Source: an uncultured Eubacteriales bacterium (GTDB lineage Bacteria; Bacillota; Clostridia; Oscillospirales; Oscillospiraceae). Taken from it: a stretch of 64,000 bases of DNA. The notes beneath the pieces are model-generated. The model was not told where the DNA came from. It searched no databases and saw only the letters and a program-made list of their open reading frames with translations. This document shows, one piece after another, positions 24,139-35,166 of the stretch (the first letter of the stretch is position 1; each line of letters starts with the position of its first letter). The stretch lies in assembly GCA_949296115.1 (NCBI GenBank), contig CASFNR010000016.1:21214-85213 (forward strand). Reading direction: 5' to 3'. The position numbers were made by a program, and so were the translations under genes.

Positions 24139-24418
24139 TGAGAACGCATTGAAGAGGAAAAAGCCGCTTCACTTCCCATCCAGAGAGCCGTCGGTTGGTG
24201 CGAGACGGTGCCGGAAGAAGCAGTATACTGGCCTCTGAGCGGCTGTGCTGAACGCTTCGGCAAGTAAGCCAGACGGAGCCCGACCGATACAGCGGGAGGC
24301 GATTGTTGGATCGCCGTGAGTGGTCGCCCCCGGGCGGCAAGAAGAGTGGTACCGCAAGGTTTTTGCAATGCAGGAGCCCTGTCTCTTTACAGCAATGGAA
24401 AGAGACAGGGCCTTTTTT
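24139..24418 (+). promoter_or_regulatory. T-box riboswitch leader of the ilv-leu operon
   Basis: The 422-base gap between ilvE and ilvA is filled by a T-box leader. The invariant T-box core AGAGTGGTACCGC is at 24343-24355. An intrinsic terminator follows: a 13-bp stem GCCCTGTCTCTTT (24376-24388) with its complement at 24399-24411 and a T-run to 24418. Upstream, the stem I apical region GTTGGTGCGAGA and the conserved CTCTGAGC segment (near 24233-24240) are recognisable. The specifier should lie just before the latter; CTG (24228-24230, Leu) is the best candidate, with ACT (Thr) one base earlier not excluded. Uncharged tRNA would stabilise the antiterminator and allow synthesis of ilvA-leu-ilv mRNA. 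Confidence 0.93.
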
Positions 24419-24443
24419 ATAACCGAAAGGATAGAAACATACT

Positions 24444-25634
24444 ATGGTTACAATCGACAAGCTGTTTCATGCGTCCCTGGTACTCAAAGACATCATCCGC
24501 CCCACTCCCCTGGCCAAGGCCTACGGCATCGCCCCGGAGTGCGAGCTGTACTTAAAGCCCGAAAACCTGCAGAACACCGGCTCCTTCAAGCTCCGGGGTT
24601 CCGGCTACAAAATCGCCATGCTGTCCGATGAGGAAAAGGCCAAAGGCGTCATCGCCTGCTCTGCCGGCAACCACGCCCAGGGCGTGGCCCTGGCCGCCTC
24701 CAAGTGCGGCATCTCTTCCCTGATCTGCCTGCCGGACACCGCCCCCATCTCCAAGATTGAGGCAACCAAGGCCTACGGCGCCAAGGTGTGCCTGGTGGAG
24801 GGCGTGTACGACGACGCCTACAACAAGGCCCTGGAGCTGAAAGAGGAATTCGGCTACACCTTCGTCCATCCCTTCGACGACGAGAACGTCATTGCCGGTC
24901 AGGGCACCATTGGTCTGGAAATTCTCAACGCCCTGGACGACATCGATGCGGTGATCGTCCCCGTGGGCGGCGGCGGACTGATCGCCGGCGTGGCCTACGC
25001 CATCAAGTCCCTGCGTCCCTCCATCAAGGTCTACGGCGTTCAGGCGGCAGGGGCTCCCAGCATGTACAACGCCATCCACAGCGGCCACATCGAAACCCTG
25101 GACCACGTGGCTACCATCGCCGACGGCATCGCCGTGAAAACCCCCGGAGACCTGACCTATGAAATGGTCAGCAAGTATGTGGACGACATCGCCCTGGTAA
25201 CGGAGGATGAAATTTCCTCCGCCATCCTGGCTCTCATCGAGAAGCAGAAGATGATCGCCGAGGGCGCCGGCGCCGTTTCCGTGGCCGCCGCCATGTTCCA
25301 TAAATTCCCAATTCAGGGCAAGAAAGTGGTCAGCCTGATCTCCGGCGGCAACATCGACGTCACCAGCCTGTCCCGGGTCATTGAACGGGGCCTGATGAAG
25401 TCCGGCCGGATTGCCACCCTGCTCATCGAGCTGGCAGACAAGCCGGGTCAGCTGAAGGATGTATCCCGGATCATCGCCGACTGCGGCGGCAATGTCACCG
25501 GCGTTCAGTACGAACGGGGCGGCACCGAGAGCATCAACGGCTGCTTCCTGCGGATGAATCTGGAAACCCGGAACTATGAGCACGTGGAACAAATTACCCA
25601 AGCCCTTCAAGCGGAGGGATTCCGCATCGTATAA
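24444..25634 (+). CDS. ilvA: Threonine ammonia-lyase with ACT domain
   Basis: A 396-residue PLP enzyme that turns threonine into 2-oxobutyrate for isoleucine synthesis. The PLP lysine is K49 in NTGSFKLRGS; GSAGNHAQG-type segment ACSAGNHAQGVALAA and the glycine-rich PVGGGGLIAGVA loop are present. A single ACT domain occupies about 325-396 (LIELADKPGQLKDVSRII). It is the first gene after the T-box. Biosynthetic rather than catabolic function is implied by its place in the ilv-leu operon. Confidence 0.95.
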   Translation: MVTIDKLFHASLVLKDIIRPTPLAKAYGIAPECELYLKPENLQNTGSFKLRGSGYKIAMLSDEEKAKGVIACSAGNHAQGVALAASKCGISSLICLPDTAPISKIEATKAYGAKVCLVEGVYDDAYNKALELKEEFGYTFVHPFDDENVIAGQGTIGLEILNALDDIDAVIVPVGGGGLIAGVAYAIKSLRPSIKVYGVQAAGAPSMYNAIHSGHIETLDHVATIADGIAVKTPGDLTYEMVSKYVDDIALVTEDEISSAILALIEKQKMIAEGAGAVSVAAAMFHKFPIQGKKVVSLISGGNIDVTSLSRVIERGLMKSGRIATLLIELADKPGQLKDVSRIIADCGGNVTGVQYERGGTESINGCFLRMNLETRNYEHVEQITQALQAEGFRIV

Positions 25635-25661
25635 ACTTTTTATTTCAAAGGAGAGCATCAT

Positions 25662-27326
25662 ATGGATACCAGCAAATACAGCGTCGGCTACTACCCTGCC
25701 CCCGGCAGCCACTGCAAATGGGTGCAGAAGGATCACATCGAAACCGCCCCTCAGTGGTGCAGCGTGGACCTGCGGGACGGCAACCAGAGTCTGGTGATCC
25801 CCATGAGTCTGGAAGAAAAGCTGGAGTTCTACCATATGCTGCTGCGGGTGGGATTCAAGGAAATCGAGGTGGGCTTCCCCGCCGCCTCGGAGACGGAATA
25901 TGAATTCCTGCGTACTTTGATTGAAAACAACATGATTCCCAAGGATGTGACGGTGCAGGTGCTGACCCAGTGCCGGGAACACATCATCCGCAAAACCTTC
26001 GACGCCTGCAAGGGCGCTCCCAGCGCCATCATTCACTTCTATAACTCCGTCAGCGTTGCCCAGCGGGAGCAGGTGTTCCGCAAGAGCAAGGAGGAAATCA
26101 AACAGATTGCCGTAGAGGGCGCCAAACTGGTCAAGCGGCTGGCCCAGGAATACGAAGGCAACTTCCGCTTCGAGTATTCCCCGGAGAGCTTCACCGGCAC
26201 CGAACCGGAATACGCCCTGGAGGTGTGCAACGCCGTTCTGGACGTGCTGGAGCCCAGTGAAACCAACAACGTGATTATCAATCTGCCGGTCACCGTGGAG
26301 ATGAGCATGCCCCATGTCTACGCCAGTCAGGTGGAATATATGAGTGAAAACCTGAAATACCGGGAGCATGTGACCCTCTCCGTCCATCCACACAACGACC
26401 GGGGCACCGGCGTGGCGGACACGGAGCTGGCATTGCTTGCCGGAGCCGACCGGGTGGAAGGCACCCTCTTCGGCAACGGTGAGCGCACCGGCAACGTGGA
26501 CATCATCACCCTGGCCATGAATATGTACTCCCACGGGGTGGACCCGGAATTGGACTTCTCCGATATGCCCGGCATCTGCAAGGTCTATGAGGAGTGCACC
26601 CGGATGCACGTCTACGAGCGCAGCCCCTACGCCGGCGCTCTGGTGTTCGCCGCCTTCTCCGGGTCCCATCAGGACGCCATCGCCAAGGGCATGACCTGGC
26701 GGAAGGAAAAGAACCTGCATGAGTGGACGGTTCCCTACATCCCCATCGACCCCCAGGACATCAGCCGTACCTACGATGCCGACGTGATCCGGGTGAACTC
26801 CCAGAGCGGCAAGGGCGGCATCGGCTATCTGCTGGAGCAGGCCTATGGCTACATTCTGCCGCCGAAGATGCGGGAACATCTGAGCTACCAGTGCAAGAGC
26901 GTCTCCGACCACGACCACCGGGAGCTGAAGAGCGAGGACGTGCTGGCCATCTTCATGGACAGCTACCTGAATGTCCGCAGCCCCATCGCCATCTCCAAAA
27001 TGAACTTCGCCCAGAACGCCGACGGCGTGGAGGCCTACATCACCTTCCTCCGCCATGGACGGAAAACCACCATCCATGCCGCCGGCAACGGTTCCCTGGA
27101 TGCAGTGAGCAATGCGCTGAAGGAATACACCGGCAAAACCTACAGTCTGAAGGTCTACACCGAGCACAGCGTTCAGGAGCGCAGCTCCGGCTCCACTGCT
27201 GCCGCCTACATTGGTCTGGAAGATACTGACGGCACCATGTACTGGGGCGCCGGCACCGACACCGACATCATCACCGCCAGCGCCAACGCACTGATCAGCG
27301 CTTACAACAACATGACCCGGGAATAA
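25662..27326 (+). CDS. leuA: 2-isopropylmalate synthase, long (LeuA type 2) form
   Basis: A 554-residue enzyme that condenses 2-oxoisovalerate with acetyl-CoA, the committed step of leucine synthesis. The HMGL-like barrel starts with SVDLRDGNQSL (metal ligand Asp) and contains LSVHPHNDRGTGVADTELAL and GNGERTGNVDI. The C-terminal LeuA dimer/allosteric domain runs from about 430 to the end (ITFLRHGRKTTIHAAGNGSL...). The length and N-terminus fit the actinobacterial/eukaryotic-like LeuA2 group. Confidence 0.95.
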   Translation: MDTSKYSVGYYPAPGSHCKWVQKDHIETAPQWCSVDLRDGNQSLVIPMSLEEKLEFYHMLLRVGFKEIEVGFPAASETEYEFLRTLIENNMIPKDVTVQVLTQCREHIIRKTFDACKGAPSAIIHFYNSVSVAQREQVFRKSKEEIKQIAVEGAKLVKRLAQEYEGNFRFEYSPESFTGTEPEYALEVCNAVLDVLEPSETNNVIINLPVTVEMSMPHVYASQVEYMSENLKYREHVTLSVHPHNDRGTGVADTELALLAGADRVEGTLFGNGERTGNVDIITLAMNMYSHGVDPELDFSDMPGICKVYEECTRMHVYERSPYAGALVFAAFSGSHQDAIAKGMTWRKEKNLHEWTVPYIPIDPQDISRTYDADVIRVNSQSGKGGIGYLLEQAYGYILPPKMREHLSYQCKSVSDHDHRELKSEDVLAIFMDSYLNVRSPIAISKMNFAQNADGVEAYITFLRHGRKTTIHAAGNGSLDAVSNALKEYTGKTYSLKVYTEHSVQERSSGSTAAAYIGLEDTDGTMYWGAGTDTDIITASANALISAYNNMTRE

Positions 27327-27341
27327 AGGAGAGATAACCTT

Positions 27342-28601
27342 ATGGGAATGACTATGACACAGAAAATTCTGGCAGCCCATGCCGGATTGGATACCGTTGC
27401 CCCTGGACAGCTGATCCAGGCCAAGCTGGACATCGTCCTGGGCAACGACATCACCACCCCCGTCGCCATCAATGAATTCAACAAAGTGGGATTCTCCCAG
27501 GTTTTCGACAAGGATAAAATCGCCATCGTCCTGGACCACTTTGTCCCCAACAAGGACATCAAGGCCGCCGAGCAGTCCAAGCAATGCCGGGAGTTCGCCT
27601 GTCAGCACTGCGTCAGCCACTTCTATGATGTGGGCAAAATGGGCATCGAGCACGCCCTCCTGCCGGAGCAGGGCATCGTCACCGCCGGTGACTGCATCAT
27701 CGGCGCCGACAGCCACACCTGCACCTACGGCGCTCTGGGCGCCTTCTCCACCGGCGTGGGCAGCACCGATATGGCAGCGGGCATGGCCACCGGCACCGCC
27801 TGGTTCAAGGTGCCCGCCGCCATCCGCTTCCACCTCACCGGAAAGCTCCCCGCCAATTGCAGCGGCAAGGACGTGATTCTCTCCATCATCGGCAGAATCG
27901 GCGTGGATGGTGCCCTGTACAAGAGCATGGAATTTGTGGGCGAAGGCGTGGCCTCCCTGTCCATGGACGACCGGCTGTGCATCTGCAACATGGCAATTGA
28001 GGCCGGTGCCAAGAACGGCATTTTCCCGGTGGACAGCGTCACCCTGGATTATCTGGAAGGCCGCAGCGAGCGTCCCTCGGTGGTCTACACCGCCGATGAG
28101 GATGCGGAGTATGAGCAGACCATTGAAATCGACCTGAGCCAGATCGTTCCCACCGTGGCCTGCCCTCATCTGCCGGAAAACACCCGCCCCGCCGCCGAAC
28201 TGGGCCACATCAAAATTGACCAAGTGGTCATCGGCTCCTGCACCAACGGCCGGATGGAGGACATGGAGACGGCTTACCGCATTTTGAAGGGGAAGTCCGT
28301 TGCCCCCGGCGTCCGGTGCATCATCATCCCCGCCACCATGGCGATTTACCGGGAATGTGTGGAGCGGGGCTACGTCACCGCCTTCATCGATGCCGGCGCC
28401 GTGGTCTCCACCCCCACCTGCGGTCCCTGCCTGGGCGGCTACATGGGCATTCTGGCAGAGGGAGAGCGCTGCGTTGCCACCACCAACCGGAACTTCGTGG
28501 GACGGATGGGCCATGTGAAGAGCGAGGTCTATCTTGCAAGCCCCGCCACCGCCGCTGCTTCCGCCCTCACCGGCTACATCACCGCTCCCAAGGAGGTCTG
28601 A
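27342..28601 (+). CDS. leuC: 3-isopropylmalate dehydratase large subunit
   Basis: A 419-residue aconitase-superfamily subunit of the shorter, homoaconitase-like LeuC type. Iron-sulfur ligands are in [27 protein letters not shown] and [12 protein letters not shown]. It works with LeuD to isomerise isopropylmalate. AGGAGAG precedes the ATG. Confidence 0.96.
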   Translation: MGMTMTQKILAAHAGLDTVAPGQLIQAKLDIVLGNDITTPVAINEFNKVGFSQVFDKDKIAIVLDHFVPNKDIKAAEQSKQCREFACQHCVSHFYDVGKMGIEHALLPEQGIVTAGDCIIGADSHTCTYGALGAFSTGVGSTDMAAGMATGTAWFKVPAAIRFHLTGKLPANCSGKDVILSIIGRIGVDGALYKSMEFVGEGVASLSMDDRLCICNMAIEAGAKNGIFPVDSVTLDYLEGRSERPSVVYTADEDAEYEQTIEIDLSQIVPTVACPHLPENTRPAAELGHIKIDQVVIGSCTNGRMEDMETAYRILKGKSVAPGVRCIIIPATMAIYRECVERGYVTAFIDAGAVVSTPTCGPCLGGYMGILAEGERCVATTNRNFVGRMGHVKSEVYLASPATAAASALTGYITAPKEV

Positions 28602-28603
28602 CT

Positions 28604-29089
28604 ATGAAAACCCAAGGAACTGTTTTCAAATATCCGGACAACGTGGATACCGACGTGATCATCCCCGCCCGTTATCTGAACACTCCCAACGCCCAGGATC
28701 TGGCCAAGCACTGCATGGAGGACATTGACACCACCTTCGTCACCAAGGTCCAGCCGGGGGATATTATGGTCGCCGGATGGAACTTCGGCTGCGGCTCCTC
28801 CCGGGAGCACGCCCCCCTGGCCATCAAAACCTGCGGCACCGGCTGCGTCATTGCCAAGAGCTTCGCCCGGATTTTCTACCGCAACGCCATCAACATCGGC
28901 ATGCCCATTCTGGAGTGTGAACAGGCCGCCGAGGAAATCCAGGCAGGAGATCAGGTCTCCATTGACTTTGACACCGGCGTGATTTCCGACCTGACCACCG
29001 GAAAAACCTACCAGGCGGAGCCCTTCCCGGAATTCATTCAGAATATCATTCGCAAGGGCGGCCTACTTGCCTCTTTGCGGGAGGTGTGA
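28604..29089 (+). CDS. leuD: 3-isopropylmalate dehydratase small subunit
   Basis: A 161-residue swivel-domain subunit with [14 protein letters not shown] and the substrate-binding [11 protein letters not shown] loop. It begins two bases after the leuC stop with AAGGAGG upstream. The longer open frame extending back into leuC is out of frame and ignored. Confidence 0.96.
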   Translation: MKTQGTVFKYPDNVDTDVIIPARYLNTPNAQDLAKHCMEDIDTTFVTKVQPGDIMVAGWNFGCGSSREHAPLAIKTCGTGCVIAKSFARIFYRNAINIGMPILECEQAAEEIQAGDQVSIDFDTGVISDLTTGKTYQAEPFPEFIQNIIRKGGLLASLREV

Positions 29090-29093
29090 TACA

Positions 29094-30182
29094 ATGACAA
29101 GAAATATTGCGGTGATCCGGGGTGACGGCATCGGGCCGGAGATTGTGGAGCAGGCTGTCCGGGTGCTGAACCGGGTGGCAGAGCTGTACGGCCACACCTT
29201 CACCTACACGGATGTGGATATGGGCGGCAACGCCATTGACAAATGGGGGGATCCCCTGCCCCAGGAGATGCTGGACAAGTGTCTTGCCAGCGACAGCGTC
29301 CTGCTGGGCGCTGTGGGCGGGCCCAAATGGAATGACGTTCCCGGTCCCATGCGTCCGGAAAAGGGCCTTCTCCGGCTCCGGGCCGGCATGGGAGTCTACA
29401 GCAACAACCGCCCTGCCAAAATCTGGCCCCAGCTGGCCTCCGCCTCTCCTCTGAAGCAGGAAATTGTGGACAAGGGCATTGACTTTCTCATTGTCCGGGA
29501 ACTGATCGGCGGTATTTATTTTGGAAAACACGAGACCGTTTCCCAGGATGGGGAAGCGGTGGCCATCGACGAACTGCGCTACAGCGAAAGCGAAATCCGC
29601 CGGATTGGCCGCATCGGCTTTGAATCCGCCCGGAAGCGGGGAAAGAAGCTCTGCAGTGTGGAAAAGAGCAACGTGCTGGATTCCTCCCGGCTGTGGAAAA
29701 AAGTCATGCACCAGCTGGCGGAGGAATACCCCGATGTGGAGCTTTCGGATATGCTGGTGGACAACTGCGCCATGCAGATTGTGAAAGACCCCAGCCAGTT
29801 TGATGTCATCGTCACGGAGAATATGTTCGGCGACATTCTCTCCGACGAAGCCTCCATGATTACCGGCTCCATCGGCATGATTCCCTCCTCCTCCCTGGGG
29901 GCGGGCAGCCGGGGACTGTATGAGCCCATTCACGGCTCCGCCCCGGACATCGCCGGCATGGACATTGCCAACCCCATCGGCACCATCCTGGCCGCCGCCA
30001 TGATGCTGCGTTATTCCTTTGATCTGCCCCAGGAAGCAGACTGCATCGAGTCCGCCGTGTCCGCCGTACTGGACAAGGGCTACCGAACCGCAGACATTCT
30101 TCCCAAAGACGCCGCCGGCTGCACGAAAGTGGGCTGCGAGGCCATGGGAAGTCTGATTATAGAAAACCTTAGGAAAGGATGA
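29094..30182 (+). CDS. leuB: 3-isopropylmalate dehydrogenase
   Basis: A 362-residue NAD-dependent beta-decarboxylating dehydrogenase. IRGDGIGPEIVEQAV, the arginine cluster RLRAGMGVYSNNRPAK, VRELIGGIYFG, VTENMFGDILSDEASM and EPIHGSAPDIAG are all intact. The ATG at 29094 follows GGGAGGTG. It produces 2-oxoisocaproate, the substrate of IlvE. Confidence 0.96.
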   Translation: MTRNIAVIRGDGIGPEIVEQAVRVLNRVAELYGHTFTYTDVDMGGNAIDKWGDPLPQEMLDKCLASDSVLLGAVGGPKWNDVPGPMRPEKGLLRLRAGMGVYSNNRPAKIWPQLASASPLKQEIVDKGIDFLIVRELIGGIYFGKHETVSQDGEAVAIDELRYSESEIRRIGRIGFESARKRGKKLCSVEKSNVLDSSRLWKKVMHQLAEEYPDVELSDMLVDNCAMQIVKDPSQFDVIVTENMFGDILSDEASMITGSIGMIPSSSLGAGSRGLYEPIHGSAPDIAGMDIANPIGTILAAAMMLRYSFDLPQEADCIESAVSAVLDKGYRTADILPKDAAGCTKVGCEAMGSLIIENLRKG

Positions 30183-30186
30183 TGGC

Positions 30187-31857
30187 ATGAAACTCTCCGG
30201 CTCTGATATTATCGTGCGCACACTGATTGAACAGGGCACCGACGTGGTATTCGGCTACCCCGGCGGCCAGGTCATCAACATCTACGACTCTCTGTACAAA
30301 TACCAGGATGAGCTGAAGCATATTCTCACCGCCCATGAGCAGGGAGCCTCCCATGCCGCCGACGGCTACGCCCGGGCCACCGGCAAGGTGGGCGTGTGCA
30401 TCGCAACCTCCGGCCCAGGCGCCACCAATCTGGTCACCGGCATCGCCACTGCCTACATCGATTCCGTTCCCATGGTCGCCATCACCGGCAACGTGCCCAA
30501 CAGCACCATCGGCACCGACGGCTTCCAGGAAATCGATATCACCGGTATCACCCTGCCCATTACCAAGCACAACTACTTCGTCGGTTCCATCGACAAACTG
30601 GCCCCCACCATCCGGGAGGCCTTCCATCTGGCCAAGTCCGGACGTCCCGGTCCCGTCCTGGTGGACGTGCCCAAGGATGTTCAGACCGCCATGGGTGACT
30701 ATGAACCCCAGCCCTCTGTAGCCGCCGATCTGCCTGCGGCCGCCAAGGAAATTCGGATTCAGCAGGCAGCCGCCACCATCAATGCTGCCAAACGGCCCTT
30801 CGTCTACTTCGGCGGCGGTCTGATTACCAGCGGCGCCCAGGAGGAACTGCTGGCCGTGGCGGAGAAAATCGACGCTCCCATCGGCTGCTCCATGATGGGT
30901 ATTTCTGCCATCCCCACAGACCACCCCCGATTCCTGGGCATGCAGGGTATGCACGGCCACTACGCCTGCTCCATGGCCATGCACCAGGCGGACTGCATCG
31001 TGGCTCTGGGCTGTCGGTTCAATGACCGGGTCACCGGCGACCGGGCCAAGTTCGCCGTGGGCACCAAGATTGTCCACATTGACATCGACGGCGCCGAGCT
31101 AGGCAAAACCGTCACCCTGGCCCACGGGCTCCGGGGCGACGTGAAGAAAACCCTGGAAAAGCTGCTGCCCCTGCTGGAGCAGAAAACCCACCCCCAGTGG
31201 CAGGCAGCCGTTGCACGCCTGCGGGAAGAGGAGCGCCAGGGCACCGACAGCCGGGAGGGCATGACGCCCCGGAATGTCATCGGCCTTCTGAACCGTTATC
31301 TCAACGAGAATACCCCTGTCGCCACCGACGTAGGCCAGCACCAGATGTGGGCTGCCCAGTATCTGAACCTGAAGAAAACCCGCCGGTTCATTTCCAGCGG
31401 CGGTCTGGGTACCATGGGCTTTGGCATGGGCGCTGCAATGGGTGCTTCCATGGGCACCGGAGAGCGGGTGGTTCTGGTCACCGGCGACGGCAGCTTCGGC
31501 ATGAATCTGAACGAACTGGCCACCGCCGTTGCCAACCGGGTTCCCCTGGTGATTCTGCTGCTGAACAATGGTGTTCTGGGTATGGTCCGTCAGTGGCAGA
31601 CCCTGTTCTTTGACAAGCACTACTCCAACACCACCCTGGACGCCAGGCAGACGGACTTCGTCAAGCTGGCCCAGGCCTTCGGCGCCCAGGCCAGCCGGGC
31701 CCTGACCCTGGAGGAGCTGGAGGCCGCCCTGGATCAGGCCTTCGCCTGCGACGGCCCCTATCTCATCGACTGCGCCATTGACAAGGACGAGTTCGTCCTT
31801 CCCATGCTGCCCCCCGGCGGTTCCATGGACGATATTATTACAAGGATTGGTGACTGA
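30187..31857 (+). CDS. ilvB: Acetolactate synthase large subunit
   Basis: A 556-residue thiamine-diphosphate enzyme making acetolactate and acetohydroxybutyrate. The catalytic glutamate is E51 in TAHEQGASHAADGYAR; the ThDP-binding motif GDGSFGMNLNELATA with the NNGVLGMVRQWQ segment is near the C-terminus. It starts four bases after leuB and is followed by its regulatory subunit. Confidence 0.96.
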   Translation: MKLSGSDIIVRTLIEQGTDVVFGYPGGQVINIYDSLYKYQDELKHILTAHEQGASHAADGYARATGKVGVCIATSGPGATNLVTGIATAYIDSVPMVAITGNVPNSTIGTDGFQEIDITGITLPITKHNYFVGSIDKLAPTIREAFHLAKSGRPGPVLVDVPKDVQTAMGDYEPQPSVAADLPAAAKEIRIQQAAATINAAKRPFVYFGGGLITSGAQEELLAVAEKIDAPIGCSMMGISAIPTDHPRFLGMQGMHGHYACSMAMHQADCIVALGCRFNDRVTGDRAKFAVGTKIVHIDIDGAELGKTVTLAHGLRGDVKKTLEKLLPLLEQKTHPQWQAAVARLREEERQGTDSREGMTPRNVIGLLNRYLNENTPVATDVGQHQMWAAQYLNLKKTRRFISSGGLGTMGFGMGAAMGASMGTGERVVLVTGDGSFGMNLNELATAVANRVPLVILLLNNGVLGMVRQWQTLFFDKHYSNTTLDARQTDFVKLAQAFGAQASRALTLEELEAALDQAFACDGPYLIDCAIDKDEFVLPMLPPGGSMDDIITRIGD

Positions 31858-31859
31858 TT

Positions 31860-32366
31860 ATGAAGAAATTTACCGTGGCAATTCTGGTGAATAACCAGTT
31901 CGGCGTTCTGAACCGGGTCACCAGTATGTTCCGCCGCCGTCAGTTCAACATCACCTCCCTCACCGTCAGCGAAACGGAATCCGAGTCCTTCTCCCGGATT
32001 ACCGTCCAGTCCGAAGGCGACGAGGTGAAGAAGGAGCAGCTGATCAATCAGCTCTACAAGCTCCCCGACGTCTGCTCCATCGCGGAGCTGGACAATGTAG
32101 ACACCGTAGGCCGGGAACTGCTGCTGATCAAAATGCGCAACGATCCCGCTGTCCGGGGCGACATCCGTTCCGCCTCCACCGCCTACGAAGGCAAGGTGGT
32201 GGACTACACCAAGGAATCCATCATCATCCAGATGGTGGGTGACAGCCGGAAAATCGACAACTTCATCAACCTGATGCGGGACTTTGAAATAATGGAAATC
32301 TGCCGCACCGGCCTGGTGACCCTCCAGCGGGGCTCCACCACCATCCGCCGGGTAACCAATCTGTAA
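31860..32366 (+). CDS. ilvN: Acetolactate synthase small (regulatory) subunit
   Basis: A 168-residue subunit with an N-terminal ACT domain (VAILVNNQFGVLNRVTSMF at 7-25, RQFNITSLTVSETE) and the C-terminal ALS small-subunit domain. It gives valine feedback control to IlvB, whose stop lies two bases upstream. Confidence 0.95.
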   Translation: MKKFTVAILVNNQFGVLNRVTSMFRRRQFNITSLTVSETESESFSRITVQSEGDEVKKEQLINQLYKLPDVCSIAELDNVDTVGRELLLIKMRNDPAVRGDIRSASTAYEGKVVDYTKESIIIQMVGDSRKIDNFINLMRDFEIMEICRTGLVTLQRGSTTIRRVTNL

Positions 32367-33431
<1,065 letters not shown>

Positions 33432-33441
33432 TGTTCGCCAA

Positions 33442-33465
33442 AGGGAGAGGCTTCCGCCTCTCCCT
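33442..33465 (+). promoter_or_regulatory. Intercistronic hairpin between ilvC and ilvD
   Basis: AGGGAGAGGC (33442-33451) pairs perfectly with 33456-33465 around TTCC. Only a weak T-run follows, so it is more likely an mRNA-processing or attenuation element than a full terminator. Confidence 0.55.
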
Positions 33466-33507
33466 CTCCCGATTTTACTACCCGAAACAGAAAGTAGGTT
33501 TTCTGCC

Positions 33508-35166
33508 ATGATCAAAGATACCATTGTCAACGGCCCCCAGAACGCCTCCCACCGCAGCCTGTACCACGCCCTGGGTCTGACCAAGGAGGAGCAGCAGCGG
33601 CCCCTCATCGGCATCGTCAGCTCCTACAACGAAATCGTTCCCGGCCACATGAATCTGGACAAGATTGTGGAGGCCGTCAAGCTGGGCGTCGCCATGGCCG
33701 GCGGCACCCCCATTGTGTTCCCCGCCATTGCGGTGTGCGACGGCATCGCCATGGGCCACGAAGGCATGAAGTATTCCCTGGTCACCCGGGATCTGATTGC
33801 CGACTCCACCGAGGCCATGGTCAAGGCCCACGGCTTTGACGGCCTGGTGATGGTGCCCAACTGTGACAAGAACGTGCCCGGCCTGCTGATGGCAGCGGCC
33901 CGGGTGAATATTCCCACCATTTTCGTCAGCGGCGGCCCCATGCTGGCCGGACGGGTGGATGGGAAGAAAACCAGCCTGTCCAGCATGTTTGAGGCGGTGG
34001 GCGCCTTCGCCGCCGGAAAAATCGACGAAGCCCAGCTGACGGTGTGCGAGGAAAACACCTGCCCCACCTGCGGCTCCTGCTCCGGTATGTACACCGCCAA
34101 CTCCATGAACTGCCTGACGGAAGTGCTGGGCATGGGCCTGCGGGGCAACGGCACCATTCCCGCCGTGTACTCCGCCCGGATTGAGCTGGCCAAGCACGCC
34201 GGTATGCAGGTGATGGAACTGGTGAAGAAGGACATCCGGCCCCGGGACATCATGACCGCCGCCGCCATCCGCAACGCCCTCACCGCCGACATGGCCCTGG
34301 GCTGCTCCACCAACTCCATGCTCCACCTGCCCGCCATCGCCAACGAGTGCCAGGTGGAATTCAACCTGGATATGGCCAACGAAATCAGCGCCAAGACTCC
34401 CAACCTGTGCCATCTGGCCCCCGCCGGCCCCACCTACATGGAGGACCTGAACGAGGCCGGCGGCGTGTACGCCGTGCTGAAGGAGCTGACCAAGCTGGAC
34501 CTGCTGGACACCTCCGTGATGACCGTCACCGGCAAGACCCTGGGCGAGAACATTGCTACAGCCGTGAACCGGAACCCCGGCGTCATCCGTCCCGTAGAGA
34601 ATCCCTACTCCCCCACTGGCGGCATCGCCGTGCTCCGGGGCAATCTGGCGCCGGAGGGCGGCGTGGTCAAGCGCAGCGCCGTGCTGCCGGAGATGCTGGT
34701 CCACGACGGCCCTGCCCGGGTGTTTGATTGTGAAGAGGACGCCCAGGCCGCCATCAACGCCGGTCAGATTCACCCCGGCGATGTGGTGGTCATCCGCTAC
34801 GAAGGCCCCAAGGGCGGCCCCGGTATGCGGGAGATGCTGAACCCCACCTCCGCCATTATGGGCATGGGGCTGGGCAGCAGCGTGGCCCTGATTACCGACG
34901 GACGGTTCAGCGGCGCTACCCGGGGCGCCTGCATCGGTCACGTCTCTCCGGAAGCCGCTTCCGGCGGCCCCATCGGCGTGATTCAGGAGGGCGACATCAT
35001 CCACATCGACATTCCCAACAACGTGCTGGAGCTAAAAATCAGCCAGGAGGAACTGGACCGCCGGATGGCCGCCTTTGTTCCGAAGAAGAAAGAACTCTCC
35101 GGCTATCTGAAGCGGTACGCCGCCCTGGTATCCAGCGGCGCTAAGGGTGCCATTTTGAACGTATGA
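33508..35166 (+). CDS. ilvD: Dihydroxy-acid dehydratase
   Basis: A 552-residue iron-sulfur dehydratase that makes the oxo-acid precursors of valine and isoleucine. Cluster ligands are in [10 protein letters not shown] and [33 protein letters not shown] and [22 protein letters not shown] are also typical. It is the last pathway gene and its stop overlaps the next start (ATGA). Confidence 0.96.
   Translation: MIKDTIVNGPQNASHRSLYHALGLTKEEQQRPLIGIVSSYNEIVPGHMNLDKIVEAVKLGVAMAGGTPIVFPAIAVCDGIAMGHEGMKYSLVTRDLIADSTEAMVKAHGFDGLVMVPNCDKNVPGLLMAAARVNIPTIFVSGGPMLAGRVDGKKTSLSSMFEAVGAFAAGKIDEAQLTVCEENTCPTCGSCSGMYTANSMNCLTEVLGMGLRGNGTIPAVYSARIELAKHAGMQVMELVKKDIRPRDIMTAAAIRNALTADMALGCSTNSMLHLPAIANECQVEFNLDMANEISAKTPNLCHLAPAGPTYMEDLNEAGGVYAVLKELTKLDLLDTSVMTVTGKTLGENIATAVNRNPGVIRPVENPYSPTGGIAVLRGNLAPEGGVVKRSAVLPEMLVHDGPARVFDCEEDAQAAINAGQIHPGDVVVIRYEGPKGGPGMREMLNPTSAIMGMGLGSSVALITDGRFSGATRGACIGHVSPEAASGGPIGVIQEGDIIHIDIPNNVLELKISQEELDRRMAAFVPKKKELSGYLKRYAALVSSGAKGAILNV

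Noticed and set aside
24552-28514. 1320-codon minus-strand open frame opposite ilvA-leuA-leuC
   Set aside because: It is antisense to three intact conserved genes; the GC-rich codon bias removes stops in this frame. The translation is low-complexity Gly/His/Val-rich and matches nothing.
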